Positions 10,442-22,184 are shown, numbered from the stretch's first letter. The stretch: 64,000 bases of DNA from Macrostomum hystrix (GCA_950097015.1 CATNEN010000003.1:496001-560000), one strand, 5' to 3'. Program-made: numbers and translations. Notes: a model not told the origin generated them from the letters alone.

Positions 10442-12905
10442 TTAGCAGCAGCCGGAGCTCGACGACTTCACTGGCTGGGTGCCGCTGGGCCCGACCTTGA
10501 TAGCCGGCTTGGCCTGCTGACCCGATGCGCCTGAAGCCGGGCCCATGCGGGACTTGATTTCCGAGGCCATAGACATGAAGGCCTGCTCAACGTTGGTGGC
10601 ATTTTTGGCGCTGGTCTCAAGGAACACGATGCCCAGCTTATCCGCGTACTCCTACAGCAAGAGAAAGATTTTAGTACAAATATTTTTGTAACAGTTAGCC
10701 AGCAAAGCATCAATAGAATTTACCTTAGCCGTGGCGAAATCCACAACCTTCTTGCCTGTAAGGTCGCATTTGTTGCCAACTAGCAGTTTATTAACATTCT
10801 CAGATGCGTACTTGTCAATCTCTTGCAGCCAGTTTTTCACATTGTTAAATGATTCCTGATCGGTGCAGTCGTACACCACAATAATGCCATGGGCGCCGCG
10901 GTAATAAGACGACGTGATGGTGCGGAATCGCTCCTGCCCGGCGGTGTCCCAGATCTGGGTGAGAATAGGAGGGCGGGACAGAAATTTTCTGCAGACATAT
11001 ATGATAGACCTACAAATTACAATCCGCAACTGTTTATACGTGCACCTCAATTGATCAAGTGTGAATATTAATTAGTCTGATTATGAAACTATAACAGCCA
11101 TAAAAGTTAATCTGTCTGCCTCCAGACACTTATTTTCTCCAGACTTTACATATTCATTTTTGCCCTTCCTCTAAAGTACCAACCTGCAATTTGATTGTCT
11201 TTCCATCTAGCTCAATGGTGCGAATCTTGAAGTCCACACCGATGGTGCTGATGTAGCTCTCTGTGTAGGTGTCATCAGCAAATCTCAGCAATAGGCAGCT
11301 CTTGCCCACTCCAGAGTCACCAATAAGGAGCAGCTTGAACAGGTAGTCACTGTGGGGTAGTAATAAAAAGATAATAGGACATTGTTGAATCTAATGTGAT
11401 TATATAAATCAAAATGAATGAGCTTACTATCTCAATAAAATCCCTACATTGTTCAAACTAAGATTGAGTAATTGATAGGCAAAAGGCAAAAATTGATAAG
11501 AGGTTTTAGCCTAGTGGTTAGGGCATTGGACTCACAACTTGAAGGATGGGGGTTTGATTCTCGACTCTATTGGAAAAATTTGTGTCCTTTAGCAGGACAC
11601 TTAACTCTGCATTGCTTCAGTTCACCCAGCTGTTAAATGGGTACCAGCATCAGCTGGGATAATTAAAGGTGGGTATGATGTCTCCCCAGTCCGTGGACTG
11701 AACAGCTGTATGCAGCCTTCAGATGCACCCCACATTTGCTGTGGCTATACTGTCGGCTGCACATCTGGCCCAATTGGGGCAGGTGTAATCAATTATTATA
11801 CTTGAAAAAATATGAATCATATAAATTTCTAAAATAAAAACTAAATATTTATCTATTTGATAAGGAAGTTTAGAAATCTGACTTCACTAACTCAACTGAT
11901 ACAAAATATTGAAAAAAAGATAAACACCAAAGAAATTAATATGACACTTTATTGGTTATTATTAGCATTATTAGCATTAGTTTATTAGTTGCTTCTTATC
12001 AGATAATTCGATTTTCACTGCTAATCATCAGTTAGCTAGTTATCCAAGCCACAAGTAATGTAAAACAGAAAAGCTATATATTTACATGTTACAAATACCA
12101 TAAACACATTTTATTGATTCAAATGAAATCAGGAGATTAAAACATAATGAAAATGTAAAAATTACTATTGTGCAATCAATGAAAAGTGAAAACATTACAT
12201 ACTTTCAGTTGCCTGCAAGTATGTGGTTTACATAGAAAACAATCTAATCAATGTAAACTTTTGCACTTAACATGAGCACATGAGCATGAGGGCAGCATGG
12301 TGAACATTAAATGAGAATTATTGAAAGAGATATATTATATATTTTAATAGAGAACTTCCAATTGTTGTTATTCTATTACTTCATATAGCTTCTAGCATTA
12401 TCAAGTACTATTTTGTTTTGTAATTATAATAATTAGAAGTTTTAGCTAAAAGTTATGTTTTGCCCTAGGCATTAGAAACTGTAGCCTGCAACTGGAATCT
12501 ATGCTAGAGTAGGCCTACCATGTGCATGCAGCCTGGTAGGCATGGGTACCGATCACTTTGGCGACAAGTCACTTTTGTCATTTTGGCAACAAGTCATTTC
12601 AGCGAATTGACTTCTGCGACAAGTTTTGATTACTTAGGCGACAATTGATCCAAATATTGAAGTGCGTACAAATTGTACAATGGGCTGCAGCAGAGTTGGC
12701 TGGGTTAAAATTAAATTCAATAAAACTTTCAAAATACTACTGAGGTAATTGAATTTATGTAGTTAAATGGTCAACAAGTGATCATTTCGTCGCCGAAGTC
12801 AATTCGCCGATGTTATTTGACGCCCAAGTGATCGTAACCCCCAGGCATCACTATAAAGTCAAAGAACTAGAATAGCTGAAATTGTACTTACTACTCAGGC
12901 GTCAT
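10442..12905 (-). CDS. RAB1: Rab1-family small GTPase, complete, four coding exons
   Basis: Coding exons on the minus strand are 12892-12905, 11184-11349, 10724-10954 and 10442-10651. They join in phase to 206 residues, against 205 for human Rab1A. Rab1 controls ER-to-Golgi vesicle traffic. The P-loop G-D-S-G-V-G-K-S, effector loop (T-I-G-V-D-F-K-I), W-D-T-A-G-Q-E, N-K-C-D and E-T-S-A-K guanine-binding motifs are all present. The C-terminus ends in Cys-Cys for geranylgeranylation. The first coding exon is only 14 nt (M-T-P-E-Y with a split last codon). An acceptor-like CTGCAG sits 21 nt before the ATG. Intron 1 (~1.5 kb) holds a SINE and a MITE. Intron 2 uses the donor GTTGGT. The match extends along the whole chain, so the Rab1 subfamily call is strong. 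Confidence 0.97.
11499..11800 (+). mobile_element. tRNA-derived SINE, family A, in Rab1 intron 1
   Basis: A tRNA-like head (TAGCCTAGTGGTTAGGGC as box A, GGTTTGATTCTC as box B) is followed by a ~200-bp body with CACCCAGCTGTTAAATGGGT and CTTCAGATGC. It ends with a CAATTATTATA tail. It is about 85-90% similar by eye to the cleaner copy at 14816-15124. It is antisense to Rab1. Confidence 0.9.
12544..12840. mobile_element. Inverted-repeat MITE in Rab1 intron 1
   Basis: The left end (GGGTACCGATCACTTTGGCG) and the reverse complement of the right end (GGGTTACGATCACTTGGGCG) match closely. Both arms continue with a shared GCGAATTGACTTC segment, giving arms of roughly 80-90 bp in a ~297-bp element. Flanks GTAGGCAT and CCAGGCAT agree at 6 of 8 positions and may be a target duplication. 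No coding capacity; superfamily not assigned. Confidence 0.65.
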
Positions 12906-13202
12906 TGTGTGCGTTGTGATTTCAAACTGCAGTTTATATTTTAGAAAGAAAATGCAGAACTGTGGAAAGGCCTAAAGGTTATTATAAAAGTACGAAAAGT
13001 AAGAAACTAACAGCGAAATCTGAAAAGATAAATGTAACACGTATAGTAAAATTATGAAAATGATTGACGAGAACGAGTTCTAAAATTGGCAATCACTCCA
13101 TTTACACACTTAAACAACACTTAAAGGTAATAAATTCATAAATTGTCAGTAACAACAAAAACGTACCAAAATAGTGTTTAATTTTGACAGTTTGTGTTTC
13201 AA

Positions 13203-13412
13203 TTTTTGTAGTTCTAACTGCAAACTTGTACGAAAGTCTCACGATTCTTAGAAACGTACAGCCTGAAGCATTTTTCATAGACCATATAGATGATGACGAC
13301 TAGTGTAGACTGACCTTCAACTAGTCGTACCGTTTTTATAGTTCTAACTGCGCACTTGTAAGAAAGGGTCATTCTTCTTAGAAACGCGCAGCCTTAAGCA
13401 TTTTATAGACCA
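13203..13412. repeat. Two-copy direct repeat upstream of Rab1
   Basis: An ~80-bp segment (GTTCTAACTGC ... TTCTTAGAAACG ... ATAGACCAT) occurs at 13203-13285 and, diverged, at 13332-13412. Between the copies lies an 8-bp inverted repeat (ACGACTAG and CTAGTCGT). It sits about 300-500 bp upstream of the Rab1 start and could be promoter-associated. Confidence 0.6.
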
Positions 13413-14800
13413 TGTTAATAATTCCGAATAGTGCTGCGACATTAAAGTTACAGAGTCACTCTAATCTTATAGACTAAAATACGATTTCTATCAGATGTGT
13501 TATTTAGTTGTTGGCGCTACTTCAGTAAATGACTTGAACTTATAAATTTCAAGTAGGCTTATCAAAATTCTAACAAAGCTGGATTTTATCTTGCAGGATA
13601 GCAGTTGAAACAAAATGTCAATGGGCGCCGCGGTCCATAGTTACTGAAGGAATGGCAGTTGAATGATGCGATTCCTTCAAGCTTCAAGCCAGTCAGGGTC
13701 CACATGTGGGCGTAGCCTACTAGGACTACAATTGCTATAAATGAGCAACATCTCAATCTGCAATCACAGCTAGAGCTCCGCCATAGCTACAGACATGAGA
13801 CATGGCAATGGGAAGTTATGGATATGGAGTTCTCAAATATATATTGCACTGAAGTGAGTAAAAGAAACAAAAAACAAAGTCTTCAACTAGGCCCTAGAAC
13901 TTTTGATTACTTGGTGTTAATGAAACAAGCCTTTTAGAAAATTCAATGCAAATTAAAATTGTGGGGTAAGGTTTTCCCTTGTGTGTTGACTATTGGTTGG
14001 TGGGGGTGTAAAGATAAGATGATGCAGGTTTTAGGCCTATAAAAGGCACTTTAGACTACCTAGGATGGAAACTCTCAATTCCTTGCTGTGGCATTGGGGA
14101 CTCAATTTCTCAAGATCACAATGCCATATGCATGTTTTCGGGTGGTAGGGAGGGGTTTCACCCTAAACCTTTTAAGTCCCAGAAAAGGCTTGAATTCTGA
14201 TTTGGCTGCAAGTATTTGGCTACACAATTCTAGTATCCCATTTGTCATTTAGCTTCCACTTTCTGTGTATATCAAAAGATGCAAAAGTTGTAGGAAATTA
14301 TTGAATTTTTTGTTATAGAAAGTGATATAGATACAGATATAATAATGTTTTGGTTATGGCAATAAACAAGAAAGTAAACAACAAAAAATCTTTGGTTCAA
14401 GACTGACTATTGAGTGTTGTCATTACAGTGCGCATACATGTCATTACTACAATCTACAAATCTGAGACACCCTTTCAGAACTGGACCTTCTCTCAATGTT
14501 CCTTACTCAAGAATGTAGTATGGTGTATGAGAAAATGCAAATGAAAATTGAAGAGTATAACTAGCTTACAATGCTTTTAGCTAGAAAATATTTATCCTTA
14601 GTGGATAAATTAACACTGAGTTTTATGTGCAGTCTTTTCCGCACACACAGAGTATAATACTTACAAAAAATATTGCCACCTAATCAGTAACTTGTAAGCT
14701 AGTAGCAGTGTTATAAATAAAAAAGTATGCAGTTACAGTGTGCAATACAGCCCATGCATTAAGCTGCATGTTAGTTGCTTTGCTTTACTCACTTCTCTTT
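13413..14800. other. Intergenic between divergent Rab1 and GALK2
   Basis: No gene seen. There are only short chance frames and a small hairpin (TGAAGGAAT / ATTCCTTCA near 13645-13679). It may contain upstream regulatory sequence for the two divergent neighbours. Confidence 0.35.
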
Positions 14801-14815
14801 TTAAATAAGCTAATG

Positions 14816-15124
14816 AGAGGTTGTAGCCTAGTGGTTAGGGCGTCGGACTCACGACTTGAAGGTCGGGGGTTCGATTCCCGACTCCCCTGAACAATTTGTG
14901 TCCTTTAGCAAGACACTTAACTCTGCATTGCTTCAGTTCACCCAGCTGTTAAATGGGTACCAGCATCAGCTGGGATAATTGAAGGTGGGTGTGGCGTCCC
15001 CCCAGTCCATGGACTGAACAGCTGTACGCAGCCTTCAGATGCGCCGCGCATTAGCTGCGGCTGTGCTGTCGGCTGCACATCTGACCCAATTAGGGCAGGT
15101 GTAATCAATTATTATTATAAATTA
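14816..15124 (+). mobile_element. tRNA-derived SINE, family A, with 15-bp target duplication
   Basis: This is the best-preserved family A copy. It has a box A-like TAGCCTAGTGGTTAGGGCG, a box B GGTTCGATTCCC, a conserved body and a CAATTATTATTATAA tail. TTAAATAAGCTAATG occurs directly before the head (14801-14815) and after the tail (15125-15139), a clear target-site duplication of LINE-driven retroposition. It lies about 100 bp upstream of the GALK2 coding start. Confidence 0.95.
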
Positions 15125-15246
15125 TTAAATAAGCTAATGCTATAGTTGAATACTTTTTTAAGTAATAGGGTTGTAAAAGGATAGTAACTATTTGTGTATT
15201 TATCCCCAAATATATTCCAGCAGTCAGACAGCATTCAAACAGCCTA

Positions 15247-17323
15247 ATGGACCAGCTCAATGCAGATGCCATCCCAGTACTTGCACTGTCAGACTTGGCA
15301 GCCAATCACCATGAGGCCATAGACAATCTGATAGGCATTTATCGCAAGTTGTTTGACGATTCTGAGCCAGTATTTGTAGCTAGAGCTCCTGGCAGAGTGA
15401 ATCTGATTGGCGAACACATTGACTATTGCGGCTACTCTGTACTGCCAATGGCCATTGATAAGCACATTCTAATCGCTGTTGGTTTCCCATCTAGCGACAA
15501 AGACAAAGCTGAATTGCACATTCGTCACATTGATAATGACACTCGTGCTGGTGCTGATGTGCCAGTTGGTCCTGATGGAGTTCTTGTTGATAAAGAGCGC
15601 TTGGCTTGGCACCAGTATGTCCTGTGTGGCTTTCGCGGAGTTCAGGATTACCTAATCAAGGTAACTTTATGCAACACATTTAACACTGTATAATTAATCA
15701 TTTCTGCCAGTCAGTTTAGCCAAGAGCTGGATGACATAAAATACAGGAGTCACTACTTTCAGTAGTTGTTCATTTTTAAAAGAATTACCTGAATTTTTTA
15801 GCAAGGCCATGGCTTCAGTCCGATTAGTCTCAACCTGATGGTCACTGGCGACATTCCGCCAAGTGCGGGCCTATCAAGTAGCAGCGCACTGGTTGTCTGC
15901 TCAGCTTTAGTTGCTATGCGAGCTCATACCGGCAGTCTGGCTGCTCTGGACCGGCGCCAGATGGCTTCGCTGTGTGCCACTGCGGAGCGGTACATCGGCA
16001 CAGAGGGTGGCGGCATGGACCAGGCCATCTCACTCTGCGCTAGGCCTGGCCAGGCTATGTGGATTAACTTCAAGGCTGGCCTGGAGACCCGACCTGTGAG
16101 TAAATGCTGAACTAGATGACATGTAAGGCAGCTGAAGGACTGGATGGCAGATGAGGCTGCTGAAGCACTAGATGGCAAATGAGGCTGCTGAAGCACTAGA
16201 TGGCAAATGAGGCTGCTGAAGGACTGGGTGTCAAATGAGGCTGCTGAAGGACTGGGTGGCAAATGAGGCTGCTGAAGGACTGGATTGCAGATAAGGCAGC
16301 TGCAGGACTGGATGGCATGAGAGGCTGCTGAAGGACTGGATGGCAGATAAGGCTGCTGAAGGCCTTGAGTATCTAACAAGCAGCTGGGACAATTGCAGGT
16401 GAGCCTGCCGCCTGGCTACAGCTTCGTGGTTGCCCACTGCGGCCAGGAGATGAACAAGGCCGCCACGGACCAGTTTAATCAGCGCGTTGCCGAGTGCCGC
16501 CTGGCCGCCAGGTTGCTTAGCAACAACACTGAAGCTGCAACTATGCGACTGGTCGATGCGCAGGCGAGTTCGTGTTAATTTGTAATCCTGACACCCTACA
16601 ATCATGGCACCCTACAATTCTGACACCCTACAATTCTGACACCCTACAATCATGGCACAATACAATCCTGACACCCTACAACCCTGAAATCCTGCAATCC
16701 TGACATTGTCCTGACATCCATCTGATGACAAAGGCATCCGCCCACAGGACGCTCTCGGTGTGGATCAGCCGGTTGCAGCCGCAGCCATCGCAGCTGAGCG
16801 CCTCCGAACGGAGCCGCCCTACAGCCTGGAAGAGCTGGCCGTTCAGCTCTCCGTTGAGCCGTCGACATTGTCGACGCTCTGCTTGACCTCAGAAGCGGCC
16901 AGACGCATCACTGACGGCTACCGGCTGCGTCAGCGAGCTCTGCACGTCTTCAGCGAGGCCCAACGAGTCCTAGATTTTCGCGACGCCTGTCAAGCGTCGA
17001 ACGCCGCGGAATCGCCGGCCTCCTTGGCTAACCGGCTCGGTGAGCTGATGAACGCCAGCCATGCCAGCTGCTCGGAGCTGTACAACTGCTCCTGTCCTGA
17101 ACTGGATCGCCTCTGCCGCATCTGCTGTGAGGTTGGAGGAGCTCTGGGCTCGAGGCTGACTGGAGCTGGTTGGGGCGGCTGCTGTGTCTCCCTGGTGCCG
17201 GACGATTCAGTTGAAAAGTTTCTCAGTGAAGTTCGCAAAGCCTTCCTGGGCGATGATAGCGATGGGCGATTTCTCGCCTTCGCCAGTTCGCCTAGCAGCG
17301 GTGCCTTCCTTGTGGAGCTGTGA
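15247..17323 (+). CDS. GALK2: GALK2-type galactokinase / N-acetylgalactosamine kinase, complete
   Basis: Coding exons 15247-15660, 15802-16095, 16399-16563 and 16748-17323 give 482 residues (human GALK2: 458). It is a GHMP-superfamily kinase that phosphorylates the C1 hydroxyl of GalNAc or galactose with ATP. Motif 1 (R-A-P-G-R-V-N-L-I-G-E-H-I-D-Y-C-G, residues 46-62) holds the conserved Arg. Motif 2 (P-P-S-A-G-L-S-S-S-S-A, 157-167) binds phosphate. G-G-G-M-D-Q holds the probable catalytic Asp211. Motif 3 (L-T-G-A-G-W-G-G) is near 428-435. The sequence after motif 1 (Y-C-G-Y-S-V-L-P-M-A) and the E-M-N-K-A-A-T segment match GALK2 better than GALK1. Intron 3 appears to be GC-AG (CAG|GCGAGT ... 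CCACAG). Introns 2 and 3 each hold a small minisatellite. A splice acceptor 26 nt before the ATG suggests trans-splicing or a leader exon. Confidence 0.95.
16115..16375. repeat. Minisatellite, 28-bp unit, GALK2 intron 2
   Basis: About nine direct copies of a 28-bp unit with core GAGGCTGCTGAAGGACTGGA. It fills most of the 303-bp intron. Confidence 0.9.
16597..16710. repeat. Minisatellite, 16-bp unit, GALK2 intron 3
   Basis: About seven diverged copies of ACCCTACAATTCTGAC, between the GC donor and the acceptor of the last intron. Confidence 0.85.
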
Positions 17324-17465
17324 AATCGCTTGAAATTTTGAGCATAGTTTTACTGAGCACACTGAGACTGGGAGTAGATTTCTTAGTTTAGGACCACAAT
17401 TATGCGTCTTTTTTCTACTTGGCTTTGAATCCAAGCTTGATCTATTCGTCAGTTATCTAAGTGCC

Positions 17466-17471
17466 AATAAA
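17466..17471 (+). terminator. GALK2 poly(A) signal
   Basis: AATAAA about 140 nt after the GALK2 stop codon. Confidence 0.55.
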
Positions 17472-17782
17472 TATCAATTATGATTTGCAATATTATCAAT
17501 AGTTTAACTCTTTTCTTCCGTACGATAAATTTTTGCGAACTTATTTCATTATTAAAATCGCTCGGTGTTGCGTTTTTATATACTACTAAGAGTAGTTTTT
17601 TATTGAGTTTGTTTTAGGCTTAGTTTTTTCAATATCAGCTGGTATTTAGAGGCTATAATGTTTTTATTAAAACAAATCTATATTTATTTGACAACAGTAG
17701 TTTTTTGCATTAGGATTTTTGGTGATTTTTTTATATTCGTCAATTCAAACATTTTTTGTACGTCTTGGGTCATTTGTTTTGT

Positions 17783-17970
17783 ATGGGGGTTGTACCTCAG
17801 CAATTTGAACGTCGAACTAGCTACTTAAAGGTCAGGGGTTCGCTTACCGACTCCACTCCACCCAGTCCAATGACTGACCAGCCGTACACAGCCTTCAGAT
17901 GAACTTCGCAATGGCTGTGCATGTAGCATGCACATCTTGTTCTATCAGGTGTATCAACTAATAGTAGTTT
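17783..17970 (+). mobile_element. Degenerate, internally deleted SINE A copy
   Basis: Recognisable head (AAAGGTCAGGGGTTCG) and body pieces (CACCCAGTCCAATGACTGA, CAGCCTTCAGATG, GGTGTATCAACTAATA). The central ~100 bp of the family A body is missing. Confidence 0.7.
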
Positions 17971-18034
17971 TTTGTTTTGAGATAGCTGTTTTGTTCAAAA
18001 AAGGTTTTTTCGTTAATAAACTTTTGACTACTCA

Positions 18035-18597
18035 ATATGTGATCTAGACAACTCAAAATAGGATCTATGGGATCTTGACAGCTTATGTTGGATATCTAAA
18101 CAACTCAAAATAGGATCTAGAGTACTCAATATGGGATCTAGATAACTCAAAATAGGATCTAGAGTACTCAATATGGGATCTAGATAACTCAAAATAGGAT
18201 CTAGAGTACTCAATATGGGATCTAGATAACTCAAAATAGGATCTAGAGTACTCAATATGGGATCTAGATAACTCAAAATAGGATCTAGAGTACTCAATAT
18301 GGGATCTAGATAACTCAAAATAGGATCTAGAGTACTCAATATGGGATCTAGACAACTCAAAATAGGATCTATGGGATCTTGACAGCTTATGTTGGATCTA
18401 AACAACTCAAAATAGGATCTAGAGTACTCAATATGGGATCTAGATAACTCAAAATAGGATCTAGAGTACTCAATATGGGATCTAGATAACTCAAAATAGG
18501 ATCTAGAGTACTCAATTCGAGATCTAGACAACTCAATGTGGGATCTAGACAACTCAATGTGGGATCTAGACAACTCAATGTGGGATCTTGAATGAAA
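18035..18597. repeat. Minisatellite, 42-bp unit, upstream of glutaredoxin
   Basis: Direct 42-bp repeats with GGGATCTAGATAACTCAAAA and GGATCTAGAGTACTCAATAT. A distinctive interruption (ATGGGATCTTGACAGCTTAT) occurs at both about 18066 and 18370, so a ~300-bp block has been duplicated as a whole. Confidence 0.95.
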
Positions 18598-18811
18598 ATC
18601 TTTAGATCCTGGGATCAGAGGAAACCGTTAGAAATCTAAGGATTATCTACAGATATAATACAAGATAGTGGCGATCTATGTGCTTCCATTCCAGCTCTCA
18701 TCACTAAAATCCCTCCAGACGCTAAACTCGCTACTGATCCGCTCTGGCGCCAGTAGTGCGAGCTGCTTGTTCAACAGCACCAGCCGCTTCAGTAGCAGCG
18801 GCAACGTCAAC

Positions 18812-19177
18812 ATGGGGAACAAACTGGACAAGGGATTAAAATACAGCAATGGCCAATCCTCATCAGAATTTATCACGGAAACCGTACGCAACAATCCTGT
18901 AGTTGTGTTCAGCACCACCACTTGCCCGTACTGCGTCCAAGTCAAAAACCTATTCACCCAGCTAAAGGTGCCGGCCACAATTGTCGAGCTAGACACACGG
19001 CAGGACGGGCCGCAGCTGCGACCGGAGCTGATCCGCCAGACGGGGGCTCGCACGGTGCCGCAGGTGTTTATCTGCGGCCAAAGAGTCGGCGGCGCCTCTG
19101 ACACAATGGCGCTGCACAGAGCCGGCCAACTTGAGGCGCTCATTGCGAATTGCTACAAGCCGGCTAGGCGGGAGTAA
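18812..19177 (+). CDS. GLRX2: Glutaredoxin, dithiol CPYC type (GLRX2-like)
   Basis: 121 residues from the first in-frame ATG; the thioredoxin-fold glutaredoxin domain covers about residues 18-117. The active site T-T-C-P-Y-C (Cys38, Cys41), the cis-Pro T-V-P-Q-V-F and the glutathione-binding G-G-A-S-D-T are intact. It should reduce disulfides and glutathione mixed disulfides. The frame stays open upstream to an acceptor (CATTCCAG, ending about 18695), encoding a Ser/Leu/Arg-rich stretch with no acidic residues that resembles a mitochondrial presequence. An upstream exon, not found here, could supply a start for a mitochondrial form. The downstream start M-G-N matches the N-terminus of the shorter vertebrate GLRX2 isoforms and could be a myristoylation signal. 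Confidence 0.92.
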   Translation: MGNKLDKGLKYSNGQSSSEFITETVRNNPVVVFSTTTCPYCVQVKNLFTQLKVPATIVELDTRQDGPQLRPELIRQTGARTVPQVFICGQRVGGASDTMALHRAGQLEALIANCYKPARRE

Positions 19178-19194
19178 TGATCGTATAGTGAAGC

Positions 19195-19224
19195 GCTGCT
19201 GCTGCTGCTGCTCCTGCTGCTGCT
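19195..19224 (+). repeat. CTG/GCT trinucleotide run in glutaredoxin 3' region
   Basis: Ten GCT-type triplets with one interruption, starting about 18 nt after the stop codon, so probably in the 3' UTR. Confidence 0.8.
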
Positions 19225-19350
19225 AGTGTTGCTTGATAACTGCTCTTGAATTAGTTAGGAAAATTGACACCTATATAAGGCTTGAAACAACAGTTCATGT
19301 GTACTTCTCTGCCTCTAAAAGTATAAGTGTTATATATATATTAGCAATGA

Positions 19351-19600
19351 GTTGTAACCAATTTTTGGGACATTGGACACAAGACTTCAAGGTCAAGGGT
19401 TCGATTCCACTGTAAAAATTTAAGTCCATTAGCAAGGCACTTAGCTTGCTAACTTAATAACTTACACTGCTTTTTTATGGGTAAATGGGTCCCCCAGTCC
19501 ATGGACTGAACAGCCGTACGCAGCCTTCAGATGCGCCGCGCAATAGCTGCGGCTGTGCTGTCGGCTGGACATCAGGCCCGATTGTAGTAGGTGTAATCAC
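19351..19600 (+). mobile_element. Degenerate SINE A copy
   Basis: Contains CAAGGTCAAGGGTTCGATTC (box B region), GTCCATGGACTGAACAGC, CAGCCTTCAGATGCGCCGCG and GGTGTAATCA, all family A landmarks. The middle of the body is shortened. Confidence 0.85.
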
Positions 19601-19605
19601 TTTTT

Positions 19606-20317
19606 AGTTATATGCACTATTTTTTATATTTTTTATTATTTTAAAATGCTTATATTTTAAAAGTTCTTTAAATGAAAAGTACACATGCACTTTTAGTTCC
19701 TAGTAATGATTTTCTTTGCTAGTTTTGCAAGTGCTCGCGCACCGAATATCTACGTTTAATAGTATTCTGCACATCTTAATGTTACTGCAGTATTAATAAT
19801 TTTGGTTGGCATATTGGAACTGTTATGTGCTAGCAAACAGTTAGCAAGTACACAGTAATGTTAAACGCGCTAGAAATTGTGTATCAACAACACTTGATAA
19901 CTGTTCGTGCGTCTTTAAAGCCGATTGCCTTTGACAAACTTTAAAAACTCTTTGGCGGCTGTTTTCAATCTTATCAATATTTTTTAAAAACTAATAGAAG
20001 CTTTAGACTTCCACCTCATCCAGATACCTTCCGTTCAGCTATGTCACATGCATTTCGCTATTTGCCTTGTCCAGTTCAACAATTCAACCCGTATCTTGCA
20101 CTTCAATCGTCAACAAAGTGAATTGGCAGCATATGCTGTGTGTTTGCACGCGATATTATTCTTAGCCATTAGTCTATTGAATATACGAGTAAAATATACC
20201 TGACAGAAAAATTGTCGCCTTTAGGAATGTACCCTCTCCTGATGATGAAGCACAGAAAATCTGACCCATTTCTTGTTTAATGTATTGCTAACTCATTATT
20301 TTCGTCACGGGTCATTT
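19606..20317. other. Intergenic, no gene seen
   Basis: AT-rich sequence with only short frames and no recognisable protein or repeat. Confidence 0.4.
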
Positions 20318-21634
20318 AGTCAGGTGTGTCACCTGTTAGTCAGAGAGTGAGTAGGTTAGTCAGGAGTGTCACCTGTTAGTAAGAGAGTGAGTAGGTTAGT
20401 CAGGTGTGTCACCTGTTAGTCAGAAAGTGAGTGGGTTAGTCAGGTGTGTCACCTGTTAGTCAGAAAGTGAGTGGGTTAGTCAGGTGTGTCACCTGTTAGT
20501 CAGAGAGTGAGGAGGTTAGTCAGGTGTGTCACCTGTTAGTTAGAGAGTGAGTGGGTTAGTCAGGTGTGCCACCTGTTAGTCAGAGAGTGAGTAGGTTAGT
20601 CAGGAGTGCCACCTGTTAGTCAGAGAGTGAGTAGGTTAGTCAGGTGTGTCACTTATTAGACAGAGAGTGAGTGGGTTAGTCAGGTGTGTCACCTATTAGT
20701 CAGAGTGAGTGGGTTAGTCAGGTGTGCCACCTGTTAGTCAGAGTGAGTGGGTTAGTCAGGTGTGCCACCTGTTAGTCAGAGTGAGTGGGTTAGTCAGGTG
20801 TGCCACCTGTTAATCAGAGAGTGAGTGGGTTAGTCAGGTGTGCCACCTGTTAGTCAGAGAGTGAGTGGGTTAGTCAGGTGTGCCACCTGTTAGTCAGAGT
20901 GAGTGGGTTTGTCAGGTGTGCCACCTGTTAGTCAGAGAGTGAGTGGGTTAGTCAGGTGTGTCACCTGTTAGTCAGAGAGTGAGTGGGTTAGTCAGGTGTG
21001 TCACCTGTTAGTCAGAGTGAGTAGGTTAGTCAGGTGTGTCACCTGTTAGTCAGAGTGAGTGGGTTAGTTAGGTGTGCCACCTGTTAGTCAGAGTGAGTGG
21101 GTTAGTCAGGTGTGCCACCTGTTAGTCAGAGTGAGTGGGTTAGTCAGGTGTGCCACCTGTTAGTCAGAGTGAGTGGGTTAGTCAGGTGTGTCACCTGTTA
21201 GTCAGAGTGAGTGGGTTAGTCAGGTGTGCCACCTGTTAGTCAGAGAGTGAGTGGGTTAGTCAGGTGTGCCACCTGTTAGTCAAAGTGAGTGGGTTAGTCA
21301 GGTGTGTCACATGTTAGTCAGAGTGAGTGGGTTAGTCAGGTGTGCCACCTGTTAGTCAGAGAGTGAGTGGGTTAGTCAGGTGTGCCACCTGTTAGTCAGA
21401 GAGTGAGTGGGTTAGTCAGGTGTGCCACCTGTTAGTCAGAGAGTGAGTGGGTTAGTCAGGTGTGCCACCTGTTAGTCAGAGAGTGAGTGGGTTAGTCAGG
21501 TGTGTCACCTGTTAGTCAGAGAGTGAGTGGGTTAGTCAGGAGTGTCACCTGTTAGTCAGAGAGTGAGTGGGTTAGTCAGGTGTGCCATCTGTTAGTCAGA
21601 GAGTGAGTGGGTTAGTCAGGTGTGCCACCTGTTA
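20318..21634. repeat. Minisatellite, 40/38-bp unit, ~33 copies
   Basis: Direct repeats with core GGGTTAGTCAGGTGTGCCAC, then CTGTTAGTCAGAGAGTGAGT. Unit length differs by loss of one AG in the GAGAG stretch, giving 40- and 38-bp versions in runs. Left-hand copies differ (GTAGG, GTGTC) from right-hand ones. Confidence 0.97.
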
Positions 21635-22184
21635 GTTTTGATAGTTAAAACGGTAGTCTCTCCCGTTCTTCATTTGTTTACATTTAGTATAATCATTTTA
21701 AGATTAATAAGGTGATGCGAGCAAGCAACTGATGCACGGCCCTGTCTGACTGCTCTGGATGTTGCAACAGTTTGGCGAAACTGGCGCCAAGGTTAAAAAT
21801 GTATGGATAAATAGCTTGAACTGTGGCTGCAGAAGTCGAGTAAATATTTTTCTTGTTTATTGCCAAGTCGGCCTTTATATTTCCGTTTGGCGTAATTCAG
21901 CTCGGACGGATGTTGTGTCACACCTTGTGCGTTAAGCTAGCATTCGCTGGCACTGTACTATCGACTAAAATTAACTTTTTCTTTTCTGTGCTAGTAGTAC
22001 AAAATCATGGGTACTCTTGTAGTTTTTTAGGCTCCGTGACCAACGTATTACATCAAGAAAACACTTGATTAGCAAGTACAATATCAAATGTTTAAAGTTG
22101 TCTGATAATAGTAAAAGTAACTTTAGTTTACTTCAATGGTCATTGAACCTCGAAAATATCCAAAAAGACACTTAATATAATGGC

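Noticed and set aside
14816-15124. tRNA-like segment in the SINE A heads
   Set aside because: Box A and B are recognisable, but the cloverleaf does not close and the segment is joined to a SINE body with target duplication, so it is not a tRNA gene.
18028-18573. 181-codon minus-strand frame with Ser-Arg-Ser repeats
   Set aside because: Antisense reading of the 42-bp minisatellite. The SR-like look comes from the GGATCTAGA unit.
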